From positions 1 to 64,000 of the forward strand of contig NZ_JADDKQ010000002.1 in NCBI RefSeq assembly GCF_016464425.1: a DNA stretch of 64,000 nt, written 5' to 3'. A model generated the notes under the pieces. The model ran no database searches and was not told the origin of the DNA. It saw only the letters and a list, made by a program, of their open reading frames with translations. This DNA is from Actinotalea solisilvae. Its GTDB lineage: Bacteria; Actinomycetota; Actinomycetes; Actinomycetales; Cellulomonadaceae. Shown one piece after another: positions 38,295-46,862 of the stretch (position 1 is its first letter; every line of letters starts with the position of its first letter). Made by a program: the position numbers and the translations under genes.

Positions 38295-38795
38295 GTGGCC
38301 CTCGACGACGCGACGCAGTCGGCGGTCCGCGCGCTGTGGGAGGTCGCGACGCGCCACGGCCGCGAGCCGGTGCCGGTCCCCGAGGCCGACCCGTGGGAGG
38401 ACGACGACCCGCTCGACGGGCGCCGCGCGTGGGTCCCGGTCGAGATCCCGGGCGTCCCGTCGGTGGTCGTCCGGCTGCACCGCGACGGCGAGGACCTGGT
38501 CGTCGTCGAGGACGTCGTCGAGCTCGACGTGCCGCGGCGGCACACGGCCGCGGTGGTCCAGGAGCTCCTCTCGGGACGCGCCCGACGTCGCCTGCGGGCG
38601 CGCGGCTTCCTCGGCCACCTGCTGGGGATCGCCCTGCACAACCCGCTGCCCGCCGACCTCGTCGTCACGGTCGACGGCCCGGAGCCGACGTCGTACGAGG
38701 CGCCCGTCGTCCTCGCCCCCGGCACGGGCGCGTGGCTCGCGACGCTGGCGACGGCGGCCACCGAGCCGTCGTCGGGCGACCGCCCCGCCGGCTGA
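38295..38795 (+). CDS. Hypothetical protein
   Basis: A 166-residue protein, acidic at the N terminus (VPEADPWEDDDPLDG) and with a beta-rich middle (WVPVEIPGVPSVVVRLHRDGEDLVVVEDVVELDVP). A basic helix follows (LLSGRARRRLRARGFLGHLLG). No recognised domain or signal. It seems to be in an operon with the small membrane protein upstream. Confidence 0.65.
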   Translation: MALDDATQSAVRALWEVATRHGREPVPVPEADPWEDDDPLDGRRAWVPVEIPGVPSVVVRLHRDGEDLVVVEDVVELDVPRRHTAAVVQELLSGRARRRLRARGFLGHLLGIALHNPLPADLVVTVDGPEPTSYEAPVVLAPGTGAWLATLATAATEPSSGDRPAG

Positions 38796-38928
38796 CCCCA
38801 CCTGGCCCGGAGGGGGCTGGGACCTTGCCCAGCCGTCGCCGGATGGTCATGCTCGGAGCAGCGGGCGTCCGCTCGGCGCCCCGTCGCCCGACCCGGGTGA
38901 CGTCCGCCCGCGCGCGGGGGGAGGTGCC

Positions 38929-40731
38929 ATGGCGCGCGTCGCCAACGGCCGGATCGACACGGCCCTGCTGACGCCGGTACCGAGCCTGCCGGGAGCCTTC
39001 CTCACGTCCGGCGCGGCGACGGCCTGGGAGGCCGTGCGCGCGGAGGTGCGGCGGCGCTTCGGCTGGACTCCGGCCATCAACGGCCGCCTCAACGCCTACC
39101 GGCCGTTCGCCGAGCAGGAGCGCCTGTTCCGCCAGCGGTACACCCCGGCGTTCCGGACGGGCATCGACCCCCGGAAGTGGGACGGCAACGGCGTGCTGCA
39201 GACGTGGTGGCGCCTGCCGGTCTTCTCCGCCGCGGCGGTGCCGGGGACCTCCAACCACGGGCTGGGGATCACGGTCGACGTCGTCGGGCTGAAGTACCGG
39301 ACGGCCGCGTTCGACCAGTTCGAGGCGTGCGCGCACGACCTCGGCTGGACCAACGCCGAGGGCCGGTCGATCAACGAGGCGTGGCACTGGACGCACGGCG
39401 CGGGCGCGACATTCGTCGTGGCGGCAGCAGCGGAGGAGGACGACGACATGGTCGACCAGGAGCAGATCAACCGCATGGAGCGCATGCTGCGCGACCTCGT
39501 CGGGGCGCACGGGGCCAACAACGGCGCAGCCGTGCCGCAGGAGCAGACGGACCGGCACCGGCTCAAGAGCGTGCTCGACCAGGTCAACGGGCTGCCCGAC
39601 GCGCTCAGCGGGATCCGGGAGGACACCCGGGACGTGCGCCTGGCCCTGTCCAACGCGCTGCCCACGCTCCTGGGCGCGACGGAGCGCGGTATCCCCGACC
39701 CGCAGGAGGTGGCCGAGGCGGTCGCGGACGCCATCCCCGACGACATCGCCGGGACCGTGCTCGCCCTGCTCGCCGCGCGCCTCGACCCGGGGGTCGACCG
39801 GTCGACGTCGCGCGCGGCGCCCCGGGGGCGCGGGTCGGCGACGGAGCGCTCGCCCGCGCCGGCCGAGCGCTCCCTGGCGCCCGCGTCCGGGGACGACCGC
39901 CCGACGCACCTCGGCTACGACCCGGGGTTCCTCGCGGAGCCCGTGCCCCTGCCGACGCCGGCGGACGGCCGCGGTGGCGCGGCGCCCGCCACGGTGGCGC
40001 TCGACTACGTCCACTTCACGGTCCTGCTCCGTCCCGACCGGCGCCTCGCGGCGGCGACCGCCGTCAACGTCGACGGCGCCCGGCTCCTGGACCTCGCGCG
40101 CGGGGGCGAGCGCTGGCGCAACGACCGCCGGGTTCCGTCGGGCTCGCAGGCCGGCGCCCCGGTCTACCAGGACAACGACCTCGACCGCGGTCACCTCGTC
40201 CGGCGCATGGACCCGGTCTGGGGCGACGACGCGACCGCCGCCGCCGCCAACGAGGACACCTTCCACTACACCAACGCGGCGCCCCAGGTCGCGGTCTTCA
40301 ACCAGTCGAAGGACCTCTGGCTCGGGCTCGAGGACTACGTGCTCGAGCACGCGGACCGCACGGACACGCGGCTCAGCGTGCTCAGCGGTCCGGTGCTCGC
40401 CGACGACGACCCCGAGTACCGCGGCGTCCTGCTCCCGCGCCGGTTCTGGAAGGTCGCCGTCTGGGCCCGCGAGGACGGGCTCGGCGCGACCGGCTACCTC
40501 CTCGACCAGTCCGAGCTGCTCGCCGCGCTGCTCGAGCGCGAACGCCGGGGCGCTCCGCGCGCGCTCGAGGAGCTCGGCGCGTATCGGACGTTCCAGGTGT
40601 CGATCACCTCGATCGCCGAGACGACCGGCCTCGACCTCGGCCCGCTGCCCGCCGCCGACCGGCTCCCGGCCGAGCGGGGCGCGCAGGCCGCACCCGTCGA
40701 GCTGAGGTCGTTCGACCAGGTGGTCCTCTAG
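38929..40731 (+). CDS. M15-type peptidase / DNA-RNA non-specific nuclease fusion
   Basis: A 600-residue protein joining two hydrolases. Residues about 45-156 are an M15 D-Ala-D-Ala-type peptidase: NAYRPFAEQ, SNHGLGITVDV (H110, D117 metal ligands) and EAWHWTHG (E150, H153). Residues about 175-290 look like the helical C-terminal part of actinophage endolysins (INRMERMLRDLVG, LPDALSGIREDTRDVRLALSN). After a Pro/Ala/Arg linker, residues about 355-590 are an endonuclease of the NUC family with DLDRGHLVRR (H422 general base) and HYTNAAPQVAVFNQ (metal-ligand Asn). No signal peptide. GGGGGAGGTGCC before the ATG is a ribosome-binding site. The 3' end overlaps nrdG by four bases. Confidence 0.88.
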   Translation: MARVANGRIDTALLTPVPSLPGAFLTSGAATAWEAVRAEVRRRFGWTPAINGRLNAYRPFAEQERLFRQRYTPAFRTGIDPRKWDGNGVLQTWWRLPVFSAAAVPGTSNHGLGITVDVVGLKYRTAAFDQFEACAHDLGWTNAEGRSINEAWHWTHGAGATFVVAAAAEEDDDMVDQEQINRMERMLRDLVGAHGANNGAAVPQEQTDRHRLKSVLDQVNGLPDALSGIREDTRDVRLALSNALPTLLGATERGIPDPQEVAEAVADAIPDDIAGTVLALLAARLDPGVDRSTSRAAPRGRGSATERSPAPAERSLAPASGDDRPTHLGYDPGFLAEPVPLPTPADGRGGAAPATVALDYVHFTVLLRPDRRLAAATAVNVDGARLLDLARGGERWRNDRRVPSGSQAGAPVYQDNDLDRGHLVRRMDPVWGDDATAAAANEDTFHYTNAAPQVAVFNQSKDLWLGLEDYVLEHADRTDTRLSVLSGPVLADDDPEYRGVLLPRRFWKVAVWAREDGLGATGYLLDQSELLAALLERERRGAPRALEELGAYRTFQVSITSIAETTGLDLGPLPAADRLPAERGAQAAPVELRSFDQVVL

Positions 40732-41456
40732 GCCCGCGCGGTCGCCGCGCGTGCGAGCGCCTCGGCGTACTCCGGGCGCACGCCCTCGGTCCGGACCTCC
40801 TGGAGCACGTGGTCGCGCACGCCCAGTCCCGCGAGGAGCGCGGAGAGCCGGGCGACCTCGAGCTCGTCCAGCACCGTCGGGTCGACGGTCGTGCGCACCT
40901 GGAGGGCGACGCCGGCGTCGAGCGCGAGCCGGAGCGAGGCGAACGCCGGGCGAGCGCTGCCGGGGACGCCGGTGACGTCGTCATACCGGCCGGAGGGCGC
41001 CTTGAGGTCGAGGCCGACCCAGTCCACCCAGGGCAGGAGCGCCGCGAGGCGCCGCGGGTAGGCGCCCGCGGTGTGCAGGCCGACGCCGAAGCCCGCGGCC
41101 CGCACCTGCCGGACGGCGTCGAGCAGGCCCGCCTGGCGCGTCGGCTCGCCACCCGAGAAGACGACGCCGTCGAGCAGGCCCGCGCGACGCGCGAGCAGCG
41201 CCGTCACGTCCGACCAGGGCAGCCGGCCTGGCTCGCGCGGGTCGAGCAGCGCGGGGTTGTGGCAGTAGCCGCAGCGCCAGGGGCAGCCCTGGAGGAAGAC
41301 CGTCGCGACGAGCCGGTCGGGCCAGTCGCACGTCGACAGCGGCACGAGGCCGGCGATCGCCAGCGACGCGGCCGTGGCCTGCGCGCGCCCGGCCGGCGCG
41401 GCGCGCTCGGCCGGCCGGGTGGGGCCGGCCACGGCCACCCCCGCGTCAGGGCGCAC
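40728..41456 (-). CDS. nrdG: Anaerobic ribonucleotide reductase activating protein
   Basis: A 242-residue radical SAM enzyme that makes the glycyl radical on NrdD. The [4Fe-4S] motif is CPWRCGYC (CxxxCxxC) and VVFSGGEPTRQ binds SAM. Its start overlaps the nrdD end by 11 bases, so the pair is coupled. The first 35 residues are an Ala/Pro/Arg-rich extension that may be over-called; an internal start near ASLAIAGLVPLSTCDWP is possible. Confidence 0.92.
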   Translation of the reverse strand: MRPDAGVAVAGPTRPAERAAPAGRAQATAASLAIAGLVPLSTCDWPDRLVATVFLQGCPWRCGYCHNPALLDPREPGRLPWSDVTALLARRAGLLDGVVFSGGEPTRQAGLLDAVRQVRAAGFGVGLHTAGAYPRRLAALLPWVDWVGLDLKAPSGRYDDVTGVPGSARPAFASLRLALDAGVALQVRTTVDPTVLDELEVARLSALLAGLGVRDHVLQEVRTEGVRPEYAEALARAATARA

Positions 41457-43596
41457 CGACGGCCGCCACGATCCGGCCGGCGTCGTCGGCGCGCGCCTCG
41501 AGGAAGGGGACGCGCTCCGCGTGCTCGCCCTTCTTGCCGACGTTGAACGAGCTCACCGGCCGGTGGTAGCCCATGACGCGGGTCCACACCTCGCACGTCA
41601 CGGGCGGCGCCGCCGGGTCCGCCGCGGCGCACCGCGGGCACGTGGCGTGCTCGCCCGCGAGGTAGCCGTGGCCGGGGCAGATCGAGAACGTCGGCGTCAC
41701 GGTCACGTACGGCAGCCGGTGGTTCTCGAGCGCGCGGCGGACGAGCGCGCGGCACGCCGCCGCGCTCGACACGCGCTCCGACATGTAGAGGTGCAGCACG
41801 GTGCCGCCGGTGTACCTCGTCTGCAGCTCGTCCTGGCGCGCGAGCGCCTCGAACGGGTCGTCCGTGAAGCCCACGGGCAGCTGCGTCGAGTTCGTGTAGT
41901 ACGGGTTCTCGTCGGTCCCGGCCTGGAGGATCCCGGGGTAGCGGCGGCGGTCCTCCTTGGCGAACCGGTACGTCGTGCCTTCGGCGGGCGTCGCCTCGAG
42001 GTTGTACAGGTGGCCCGTCGTCTCCTGGAACTCGACCATCCGCGCGCGCACGCGGTCGAGCAGGCGCAGCGCGATCGCGTGCCCCTCGGGCGTCGTGATG
42101 TCGTGCGCGTCGCCCGTGAGGTTGCGGATCATCTCGTTGACGCCGTTGACCCCGATGGTCGAGAAGTGGTTGTGCAGGCCGCGGCCGAGGTAGCGCTTCG
42201 TCCACGGGTAGAGGCCCTCGTCGATGAGGCGGCCGACGACCTTGCGCTTGATCTCCAGGGCGTCGCGCGCGAGCACGAGCAGCCGGTCGAGCTCGGCGTG
42301 CAAGCCCGCCTCGTCGCCCCGGTGCGTGTGGCCCAGGCGCGCGCAGTTGACGGTCACGACGCCGACGGAGCCGGTCTGCTCGGCCGAGCCGAACAGCCCG
42401 TTGCCCCGCTTGAGCAGCTCGCGCAGGTCGAGCTGGAGGCGGCAGCACATCGACCGGATCTGGTGCGGCTCGAGGTCGGAGCTGATGAAGTTCTGGAAGT
42501 ACGGCAGGCCGTACTTCGCCGTCATCTCGAACAGGGCCTCGGCGTTCGGGGACTCCCACGGGAAGTCGCGCGTGATGTTGTACGTCGGGATCGGGAACGT
42601 GAACACCCGGCCGGACGCGTCGCCGCGCGTCATGACCTCGATGTAGGCCCGGTTGATGAGGTCCATCTCGGCCTGCAGCTCGCCGTAGGTGAAGTCCTGC
42701 TCGACGCCGCCCACGACGGGGACCTGGTCCCGCAGGTCCGGGGGGCAGGTCCAGTCGAAGGTGAGGTTGGTGAACGGGGTCTGCGTGCCCCACCGGGACG
42801 GCACGTTGAGGTTGTGCACGAGCTCCTGGACACCCTGGCGCACCTCGTCGTAGGTGAGCCCGTCGAGGCGGACGAACGGCGCCATGTAGGTGTCGAACGA
42901 GCTGAACGCCTGGGCGCCGGCCCACTCGTTCTGCATGGTCCCGAGGAAGTTGACCACCTGGCCGACGGCGGACGAGAAGTGCCTCGGCGGACCGGACTCG
43001 ACCGCGCCGGGGACCCCGCCGAGCCCCTCGGCGAGCAGGGTGCGCAGGGACCAGCCCGCGCAGTACCCCGCGAGCATGTCGAGGTCGTGCAGGTGGATCG
43101 CCCCGTCGCGGTGCGCGTGGCCGATCTCCGGCGGGTACACGTGCGAGAGCCAATAGTTGGCGGTCACCTTGCCGGCGGTGTTGAGCACGAGCCCGCCGAG
43201 CGACCAGCCCTGGTTGGCGTTCGCGTTGACCCGCCAGTCCGACCGGTCGAGGTACTCGTCGACGGAGGAGACGACGTCGACCACGGTCCGCGCGTCGTCC
43301 CGCAGCCGGGCGTGCTGGGCCCGGTAGGCGATGTACGCCCGCGCCGTCCCCGTGTGCCCGGCCGCGAGCAGCGCCTCCTCGACGAGGTCCTGGACGTGCT
43401 CGACGTGCGGGTACGGCACGTCCTCGGCGGCGAGACGCGCGAGCACGCGGTCGGCCACCGGCGCCGCGTAGGCCTCCGCGTGCTCGACGTCGGTGGCTCC
43501 CGTGGCGAGCGCGGCCCGGGCGATCGCGGACGCGATCAGCCCGGGCTCGAACGGCACCGCCGACCCGCTGCGCTTGATGACCCCGACGACGCCCAT
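41446..43596 (-). CDS. nrdD: Anaerobic (class III) ribonucleoside-triphosphate reductase
   Basis: A 716-residue glycyl-radical enzyme that makes deoxynucleotides without oxygen. The N-terminal ATP cone (VIKRSGSAVPFEPGLIASAI) gives allosteric control. The C-terminal zinc site is CPGHGYLAGEHATCPRC and the radical glycine is G676 in TRVMGYHRP. Active-site cysteines lie in MCCRLQLDLRELL and VNCARLGHTH. I choose the ATG at 43596 with a G-rich ribosome-binding site; a GTG at 43626 would add ten residues. It implies that the organism can grow or survive anaerobically. Confidence 0.94.
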   Translation of the reverse strand: MGVVGVIKRSGSAVPFEPGLIASAIARAALATGATDVEHAEAYAAPVADRVLARLAAEDVPYPHVEHVQDLVEEALLAAGHTGTARAYIAYRAQHARLRDDARTVVDVVSSVDEYLDRSDWRVNANANQGWSLGGLVLNTAGKVTANYWLSHVYPPEIGHAHRDGAIHLHDLDMLAGYCAGWSLRTLLAEGLGGVPGAVESGPPRHFSSAVGQVVNFLGTMQNEWAGAQAFSSFDTYMAPFVRLDGLTYDEVRQGVQELVHNLNVPSRWGTQTPFTNLTFDWTCPPDLRDQVPVVGGVEQDFTYGELQAEMDLINRAYIEVMTRGDASGRVFTFPIPTYNITRDFPWESPNAEALFEMTAKYGLPYFQNFISSDLEPHQIRSMCCRLQLDLRELLKRGNGLFGSAEQTGSVGVVTVNCARLGHTHRGDEAGLHAELDRLLVLARDALEIKRKVVGRLIDEGLYPWTKRYLGRGLHNHFSTIGVNGVNEMIRNLTGDAHDITTPEGHAIALRLLDRVRARMVEFQETTGHLYNLEATPAEGTTYRFAKEDRRRYPGILQAGTDENPYYTNSTQLPVGFTDDPFEALARQDELQTRYTGGTVLHLYMSERVSSAAACRALVRRALENHRLPYVTVTPTFSICPGHGYLAGEHATCPRCAAADPAAPPVTCEVWTRVMGYHRPVSSFNVGKKGEHAERVPFLEARADDAGRIVAAVGAP

Positions 43597-43838
43597 GACG
43601 ACCCCCCGCTCCGCGAGCGGGACCACATGTTGTGCCCGTCCGCCAACTCAGCCACTAGATACGGGGAGAACGATGGCGGTCGACTCCGATCATGGCGAGG
43701 ACCTTCGTCCCGACCACGGCCGCAGCGGGCTCGCGCGCGCCCACCGCGACCGGCGTGTCGCTCCCGGCCCAGCCCCGCCGGACGACGCCGTCGGCGGTAG
43801 CGTGCGCGCGCCCCGACCGTCTCCGAGAGCGAGCGAGC
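43597..43838. promoter_or_regulatory. nrdD / YcxB-like divergent intergenic region
   Basis: This 242-base spacer must contain the nrdD promoter. On the minus strand TATCTAGTGG (rc of 43651-43660) resembles half of an NrdR box, and CACA-ACA-TGTG (rc of about 43623-43633) is a short inverted repeat. Neither is a full NrdR consensus. TAGCGT near 43799-43804 is a possible -10 for the plus-strand gene. Confidence 0.35.
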
Positions 43839-44990
43839 ATGACGGCAGACGACCGCGCCACGGTCGAGCTCGCGTGGACCCCCGAGCAGGCGGACTACGT
43901 CGACGCCTACCGGGCCCGCGACCGCGCCGACCGCAGGCTGAGGGCCTTCACCCTCCTCGGCGGCGCCGTGGTGGTCGCGTGCGTGGCGGCCGCGCTCTCC
44001 GGCACCCCCGACCTCCTGCCGCTCGCGGCGGGCGTGGGCGTCGGGGTGCTGGCCGCGCCCCTCGCCACGCGACACGCGGTGCGCCGCCTGTGGCGGGCCG
44101 GGCTCGCGGGGCGGGGACCGACCCGGGCGCGCGTGGAGCCGGGTGTCGGCATCACCTCGGTGAGCCGCGGTGCGACGACGCAGACGGAGTGGACGCACCT
44201 GACGCGGCTGCTCGAGACGCGACGGTCGTTCGTCCTCACGGTCGGCGGGCAGCGCGTGGGCTACGTCACCGTGCTCCCCAAGCGCGGCCTTCAGGACCCC
44301 GCCGACGTCGACCGCCTCCGCGCGCTGCTCGCGCACGAGACGCGGGCCGCGCGCGACGGCGCCGCGCGGGCCGGCGCCCTCGCCGCCCTCGGGGCGACCG
44401 ACGCGCCGTGGGACGCGCCCGCCGCCCCGGGCCCGGCGTCCCCCTCCGACGCGGTCACGCTGCGCTGGCTCCCCGCGGTCGAGGACTACGTCGAGGCGTT
44501 CGAGGCGCGCTCACGTGCGCGCCGCACCCGTCGCCTCGCCGTGCTGCTCGGCGCCCTGGCTCTCGTCGCCCTCGGGGCGGTGCTCACGCGCGAGCCGGTC
44601 ACCGTGGTCCTCCTGCTCCTCGTGGCCGCGATGGCCGTGCTCGAGCGTCCGATGCTGCGCCGCGCCGTCCGTCGCTCGTGGGGCAAGGAGCCCGCCCTGC
44701 GCGAGGAGAGGATCGCCCGGCTGGCGCCCGACGACGGCCTCGTCGTCGACGCGGGCGCCTCGAGCGGCCGCTACGGGTGGGACCGTGTCGCGCGGGTCGT
44801 CGAGACCGAGCGCTCGTTCGTGCTGCTGAGCGACCGCGCGTGGTCGGGGACGTTCTGGCTGCTCGCCAAGCGGGGTGCGGCCTCCCCCGGCGACGTCGAC
44901 CGGGTGCGGGCGCTCCTCGCCCGGCACGTCGGCTCGGCACCGCCGCGGGTGGGCCAGGTGGGGCTTGAACCCACGACCGACGGATTATGA
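43839..44990 (+). CDS. Tandem YcxB-like membrane protein
   Basis: A 383-residue protein built from two similar units. Each has WxPxxxDYVxAxxAR, a double membrane helix, an RRxW motif, a short beta region and LLETRRSFVLTV...LPKRGLQDPADVDRLRALL (first) or VVETERSFVLLS...LAKRGAASPGDVDRVRALL (second). This matches a duplicated YcxB-like domain; function unknown. ATG at 43839 is used; a frame opening at 43692 would add an Arg/Pro-rich stretch without homology. The last 41 bases lie inside the oppositely oriented tRNA gene, so the C-terminal residues GLEPTTDGL are encoded by tRNA sequence. Confidence 0.78.
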   Translation: MTADDRATVELAWTPEQADYVDAYRARDRADRRLRAFTLLGGAVVVACVAAALSGTPDLLPLAAGVGVGVLAAPLATRHAVRRLWRAGLAGRGPTRARVEPGVGITSVSRGATTQTEWTHLTRLLETRRSFVLTVGGQRVGYVTVLPKRGLQDPADVDRLRALLAHETRAARDGAARAGALAALGATDAPWDAPAAPGPASPSDAVTLRWLPAVEDYVEAFEARSRARRTRRLAVLLGALALVALGAVLTREPVTVVLLLLVAAMAVLERPMLRRAVRRSWGKEPALREERIARLAPDDGLVVDAGASSGRYGWDRVARVVETERSFVLLSDRAWSGTFWLLAKRGAASPGDVDRVRALLARHVGSAPPRVGQVGLEPTTDGL

Positions 44991-45023
44991 GTCCGCTGCT
45001 CTGACCGGCTGAGCTACTGGCCC
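44950..45023 (-). tRNA. tRNA with CAT anticodon (Ile2 or Met)
   Basis: Minus-strand cloverleaf: acceptor GGGCCAG/CTGGCCC, AGCTCAGCCGGTCAGAGC D arm, anticodon stem GCGGA/TCCGT around CTCATAA, T arm GTGGG-TTCAAGC-CCCAC. The anticodon CAT belongs to elongator Met, or to Ile2 if the C is modified to lysidine by TilS. The body does not let me choose with certainty; it is not an initiator tRNA by its paired acceptor end. The 3' half overlaps the end of the plus-strand YcxB-like gene. Confidence 0.9.
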
Positions 45024-45055
45024 GCGGCGCAAGGCTACGGGACTAGGGTCGCCGG

Positions 45056-45934
45056 GTGCCGCACGTCCTGGTCGCCGGTCCCGCCTCGTGGAACACCCTC
45101 GTCGACGTCGACGCGCTCCCCGAGCCCCACCCCCACACCGTCATGGCGCGCGGCCACCGCGACGGCCTCGGCGGCACGTCCGCGGGCAAGGCGCTCACGC
45201 TCGCCCGCCTGGGCGTCCCGGTCACGCTGCGGACGGCGCTCGGCGACGACGACGGCGCGGACCGCATCGCGGCCGCGCTCGCCCACCCCGGTCTCACGCT
45301 CACCGCCGCGCGCACGCCCGGCCCGAGCGAGCGCCACCTCAACCTCATGACGCCCGACGGCGGCCGCCTGTCGATCTACCTCGACCTGCCGCCCGACCCC
45401 GGCCCGCCGCCGCCCGCCGTGCTCGAGCTCGCCGCGAGCGCCGACGTCGTCGTGGCCGACCTCGCGGGCCACGTGCGGGACGCGCTGCCGGCCCTCCGTG
45501 CGGTGGCGAGCGAGGTGTGGTGCGACGTCCACGACCACGACGGCGTCGCCGACTTCCACCGGCCGTTCGTCGACGCGGCGGACGTGCTCGTGGTCTCGGC
45601 CGACCGCCTGCCCGACCCTCGCGCGTACCTCGCGGAGCGGGTCGCGGCCGGTGCGCGGTGGGCGGTGTGCACCGCGGGTGCGCGCGGTGCCGTCGCCCTC
45701 GGCCGCGACGAGGGGTGGGTCGAGGTGCCGGCCGTGGCCGACGTCACGGTGGTCGACACCAACGGCGCGGGCGACGCGTTCGTCGCCGGGATGCTGCGCG
45801 GACGTCTCGACGGGCTGCCGCTGGCTACGTGCCTGCGCCTCGGCGCGGCAGCGGGCGCCCTGGCCGTCGCGTCACCGGACCTGGTGGCCGACGTCGACCT
45901 CGACCAGGTCCGTCGCCTGGCCGGGATCGTCTGA
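45056..45934 (+). CDS. PfkB-family carbohydrate/nucleoside kinase
   Basis: A 292-residue ribokinase-fold kinase. It has the N-terminal GGTSAGKALTLARLG motif in place of the usual GGxxxN, and the C-terminal signature VVDTNGAGDAFVAGML with the catalytic aspartate. Substrate could be a sugar or nucleoside and cannot be read from the sequence. TAGGGT (45044-45049) ends six bases before the GTG. It starts 33 bases from the tRNA 5' end, divergently. Confidence 0.87.
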   Translation: MPHVLVAGPASWNTLVDVDALPEPHPHTVMARGHRDGLGGTSAGKALTLARLGVPVTLRTALGDDDGADRIAAALAHPGLTLTAARTPGPSERHLNLMTPDGGRLSIYLDLPPDPGPPPPAVLELAASADVVVADLAGHVRDALPALRAVASEVWCDVHDHDGVADFHRPFVDAADVLVVSADRLPDPRAYLAERVAAGARWAVCTAGARGAVALGRDEGWVEVPAVADVTVVDTNGAGDAFVAGMLRGRLDGLPLATCLRLGAAAGALAVASPDLVADVDLDQVRRLAGIV

Positions 45935-45976
45935 CGCGGCGACGCCGGACGGGCCGGTGCCGGTTACGTTGAGGGC

Positions 45977-46480
45977 ATGGCCCTCCTGCGACGCGCCCCC
46001 CGCCTGCCCGACGACGTCCGCGGCTCCCTCGAGCTGCGGCGCGGCGAGAAGGTGCTCGCGACGGCACCGCTCACCGACGGCTGGGCGGTCGCGACGACGC
46101 TGCACCTGCACGTCGCGGGCGCCGGCGCGCTGCGGCGCGCATGGAGCGACGTCGACGGTGCGCGCCTCGACCCCGAGACCGCCGAGCTGACCGTGACGTG
46201 GGTGGACGGCTCCCCCGCCTCCGTGCTGCACCTCGACGCCGAGCACGCGCGCGTGCTCGCCCGCGCGGTGCACGAGCGCGTCCAGTCCTCGGTCGTGCAC
46301 ACGGCTCGCGTCACGGTCCCCGGCGGCGCCGTCGTGCGCGTGGCCCTGCGCCGGGACGCCGACGGCGGCCTCCTCACCCAGGTGCTCGGCGACGGGCGCG
46401 TGGACCTCAGCGACCCGCGGACGGCCGCCGCCGTCGACGAGGCGGAGGCGAAGGTGCGCGAGGCCGCCGGGCTCGCCTGA
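45977..46480 (+). CDS. Conserved hypothetical protein next to tRNA-Asn
   Basis: A 167-residue all-beta-looking protein (GSLELRRGEKVLATAPLTDGWAVATTLHLHVAGAG, RVALRRDADGGLLTQVLGDGRVDLSDP). It resembles hypothetical proteins that sit just before tRNA-Asn in many actinobacteria; no function known. TACGTT (45965-45970) ends six bases before the ATG. Confidence 0.75.
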   Translation: MALLRRAPRLPDDVRGSLELRRGEKVLATAPLTDGWAVATTLHLHVAGAGALRRAWSDVDGARLDPETAELTVTWVDGSPASVLHLDAEHARVLARAVHERVQSSVVHTARVTVPGGAVVRVALRRDADGGLLTQVLGDGRVDLSDPRTAAAVDEAEAKVREAAGLA

Positions 46481-46595
46481 GCCTCGCGCAGGCCTCCGCG
46501 GCCGGTCCGCGGGTGATCCTTCCGGACACTCCGGGCACCCCCGGCCACCGGTGCCGGTGCACCGCCGAGCATCGGGTAGCATTGCGAACCGCCGA

Positions 46596-46668
<73 letters not shown>

Positions 46669-46862
46669 CACAGCATCTCCGCAGGTCAGGCCCCAGCTCG
46701 ACGGGGCCTTCTGCATGTCCGCCGCCCGCCTCGTCGCCCGCGGCCGATCCGTCAGCCTCGACGACGGGTCAGACGGTCTCCGGGGTGCCCGCGACGCCGC
46801 CCGATCAGATCAGCCGCGACGAACGGTCAGACCTCCTACAACGCCCGAAAGAGGAGAGTCAC

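Noticed and set aside
43620-43665. NrdR boxes upstream of nrdD
   Set aside because: One half site matches well but the other half and the expected second box do not, so I list only a tentative region.
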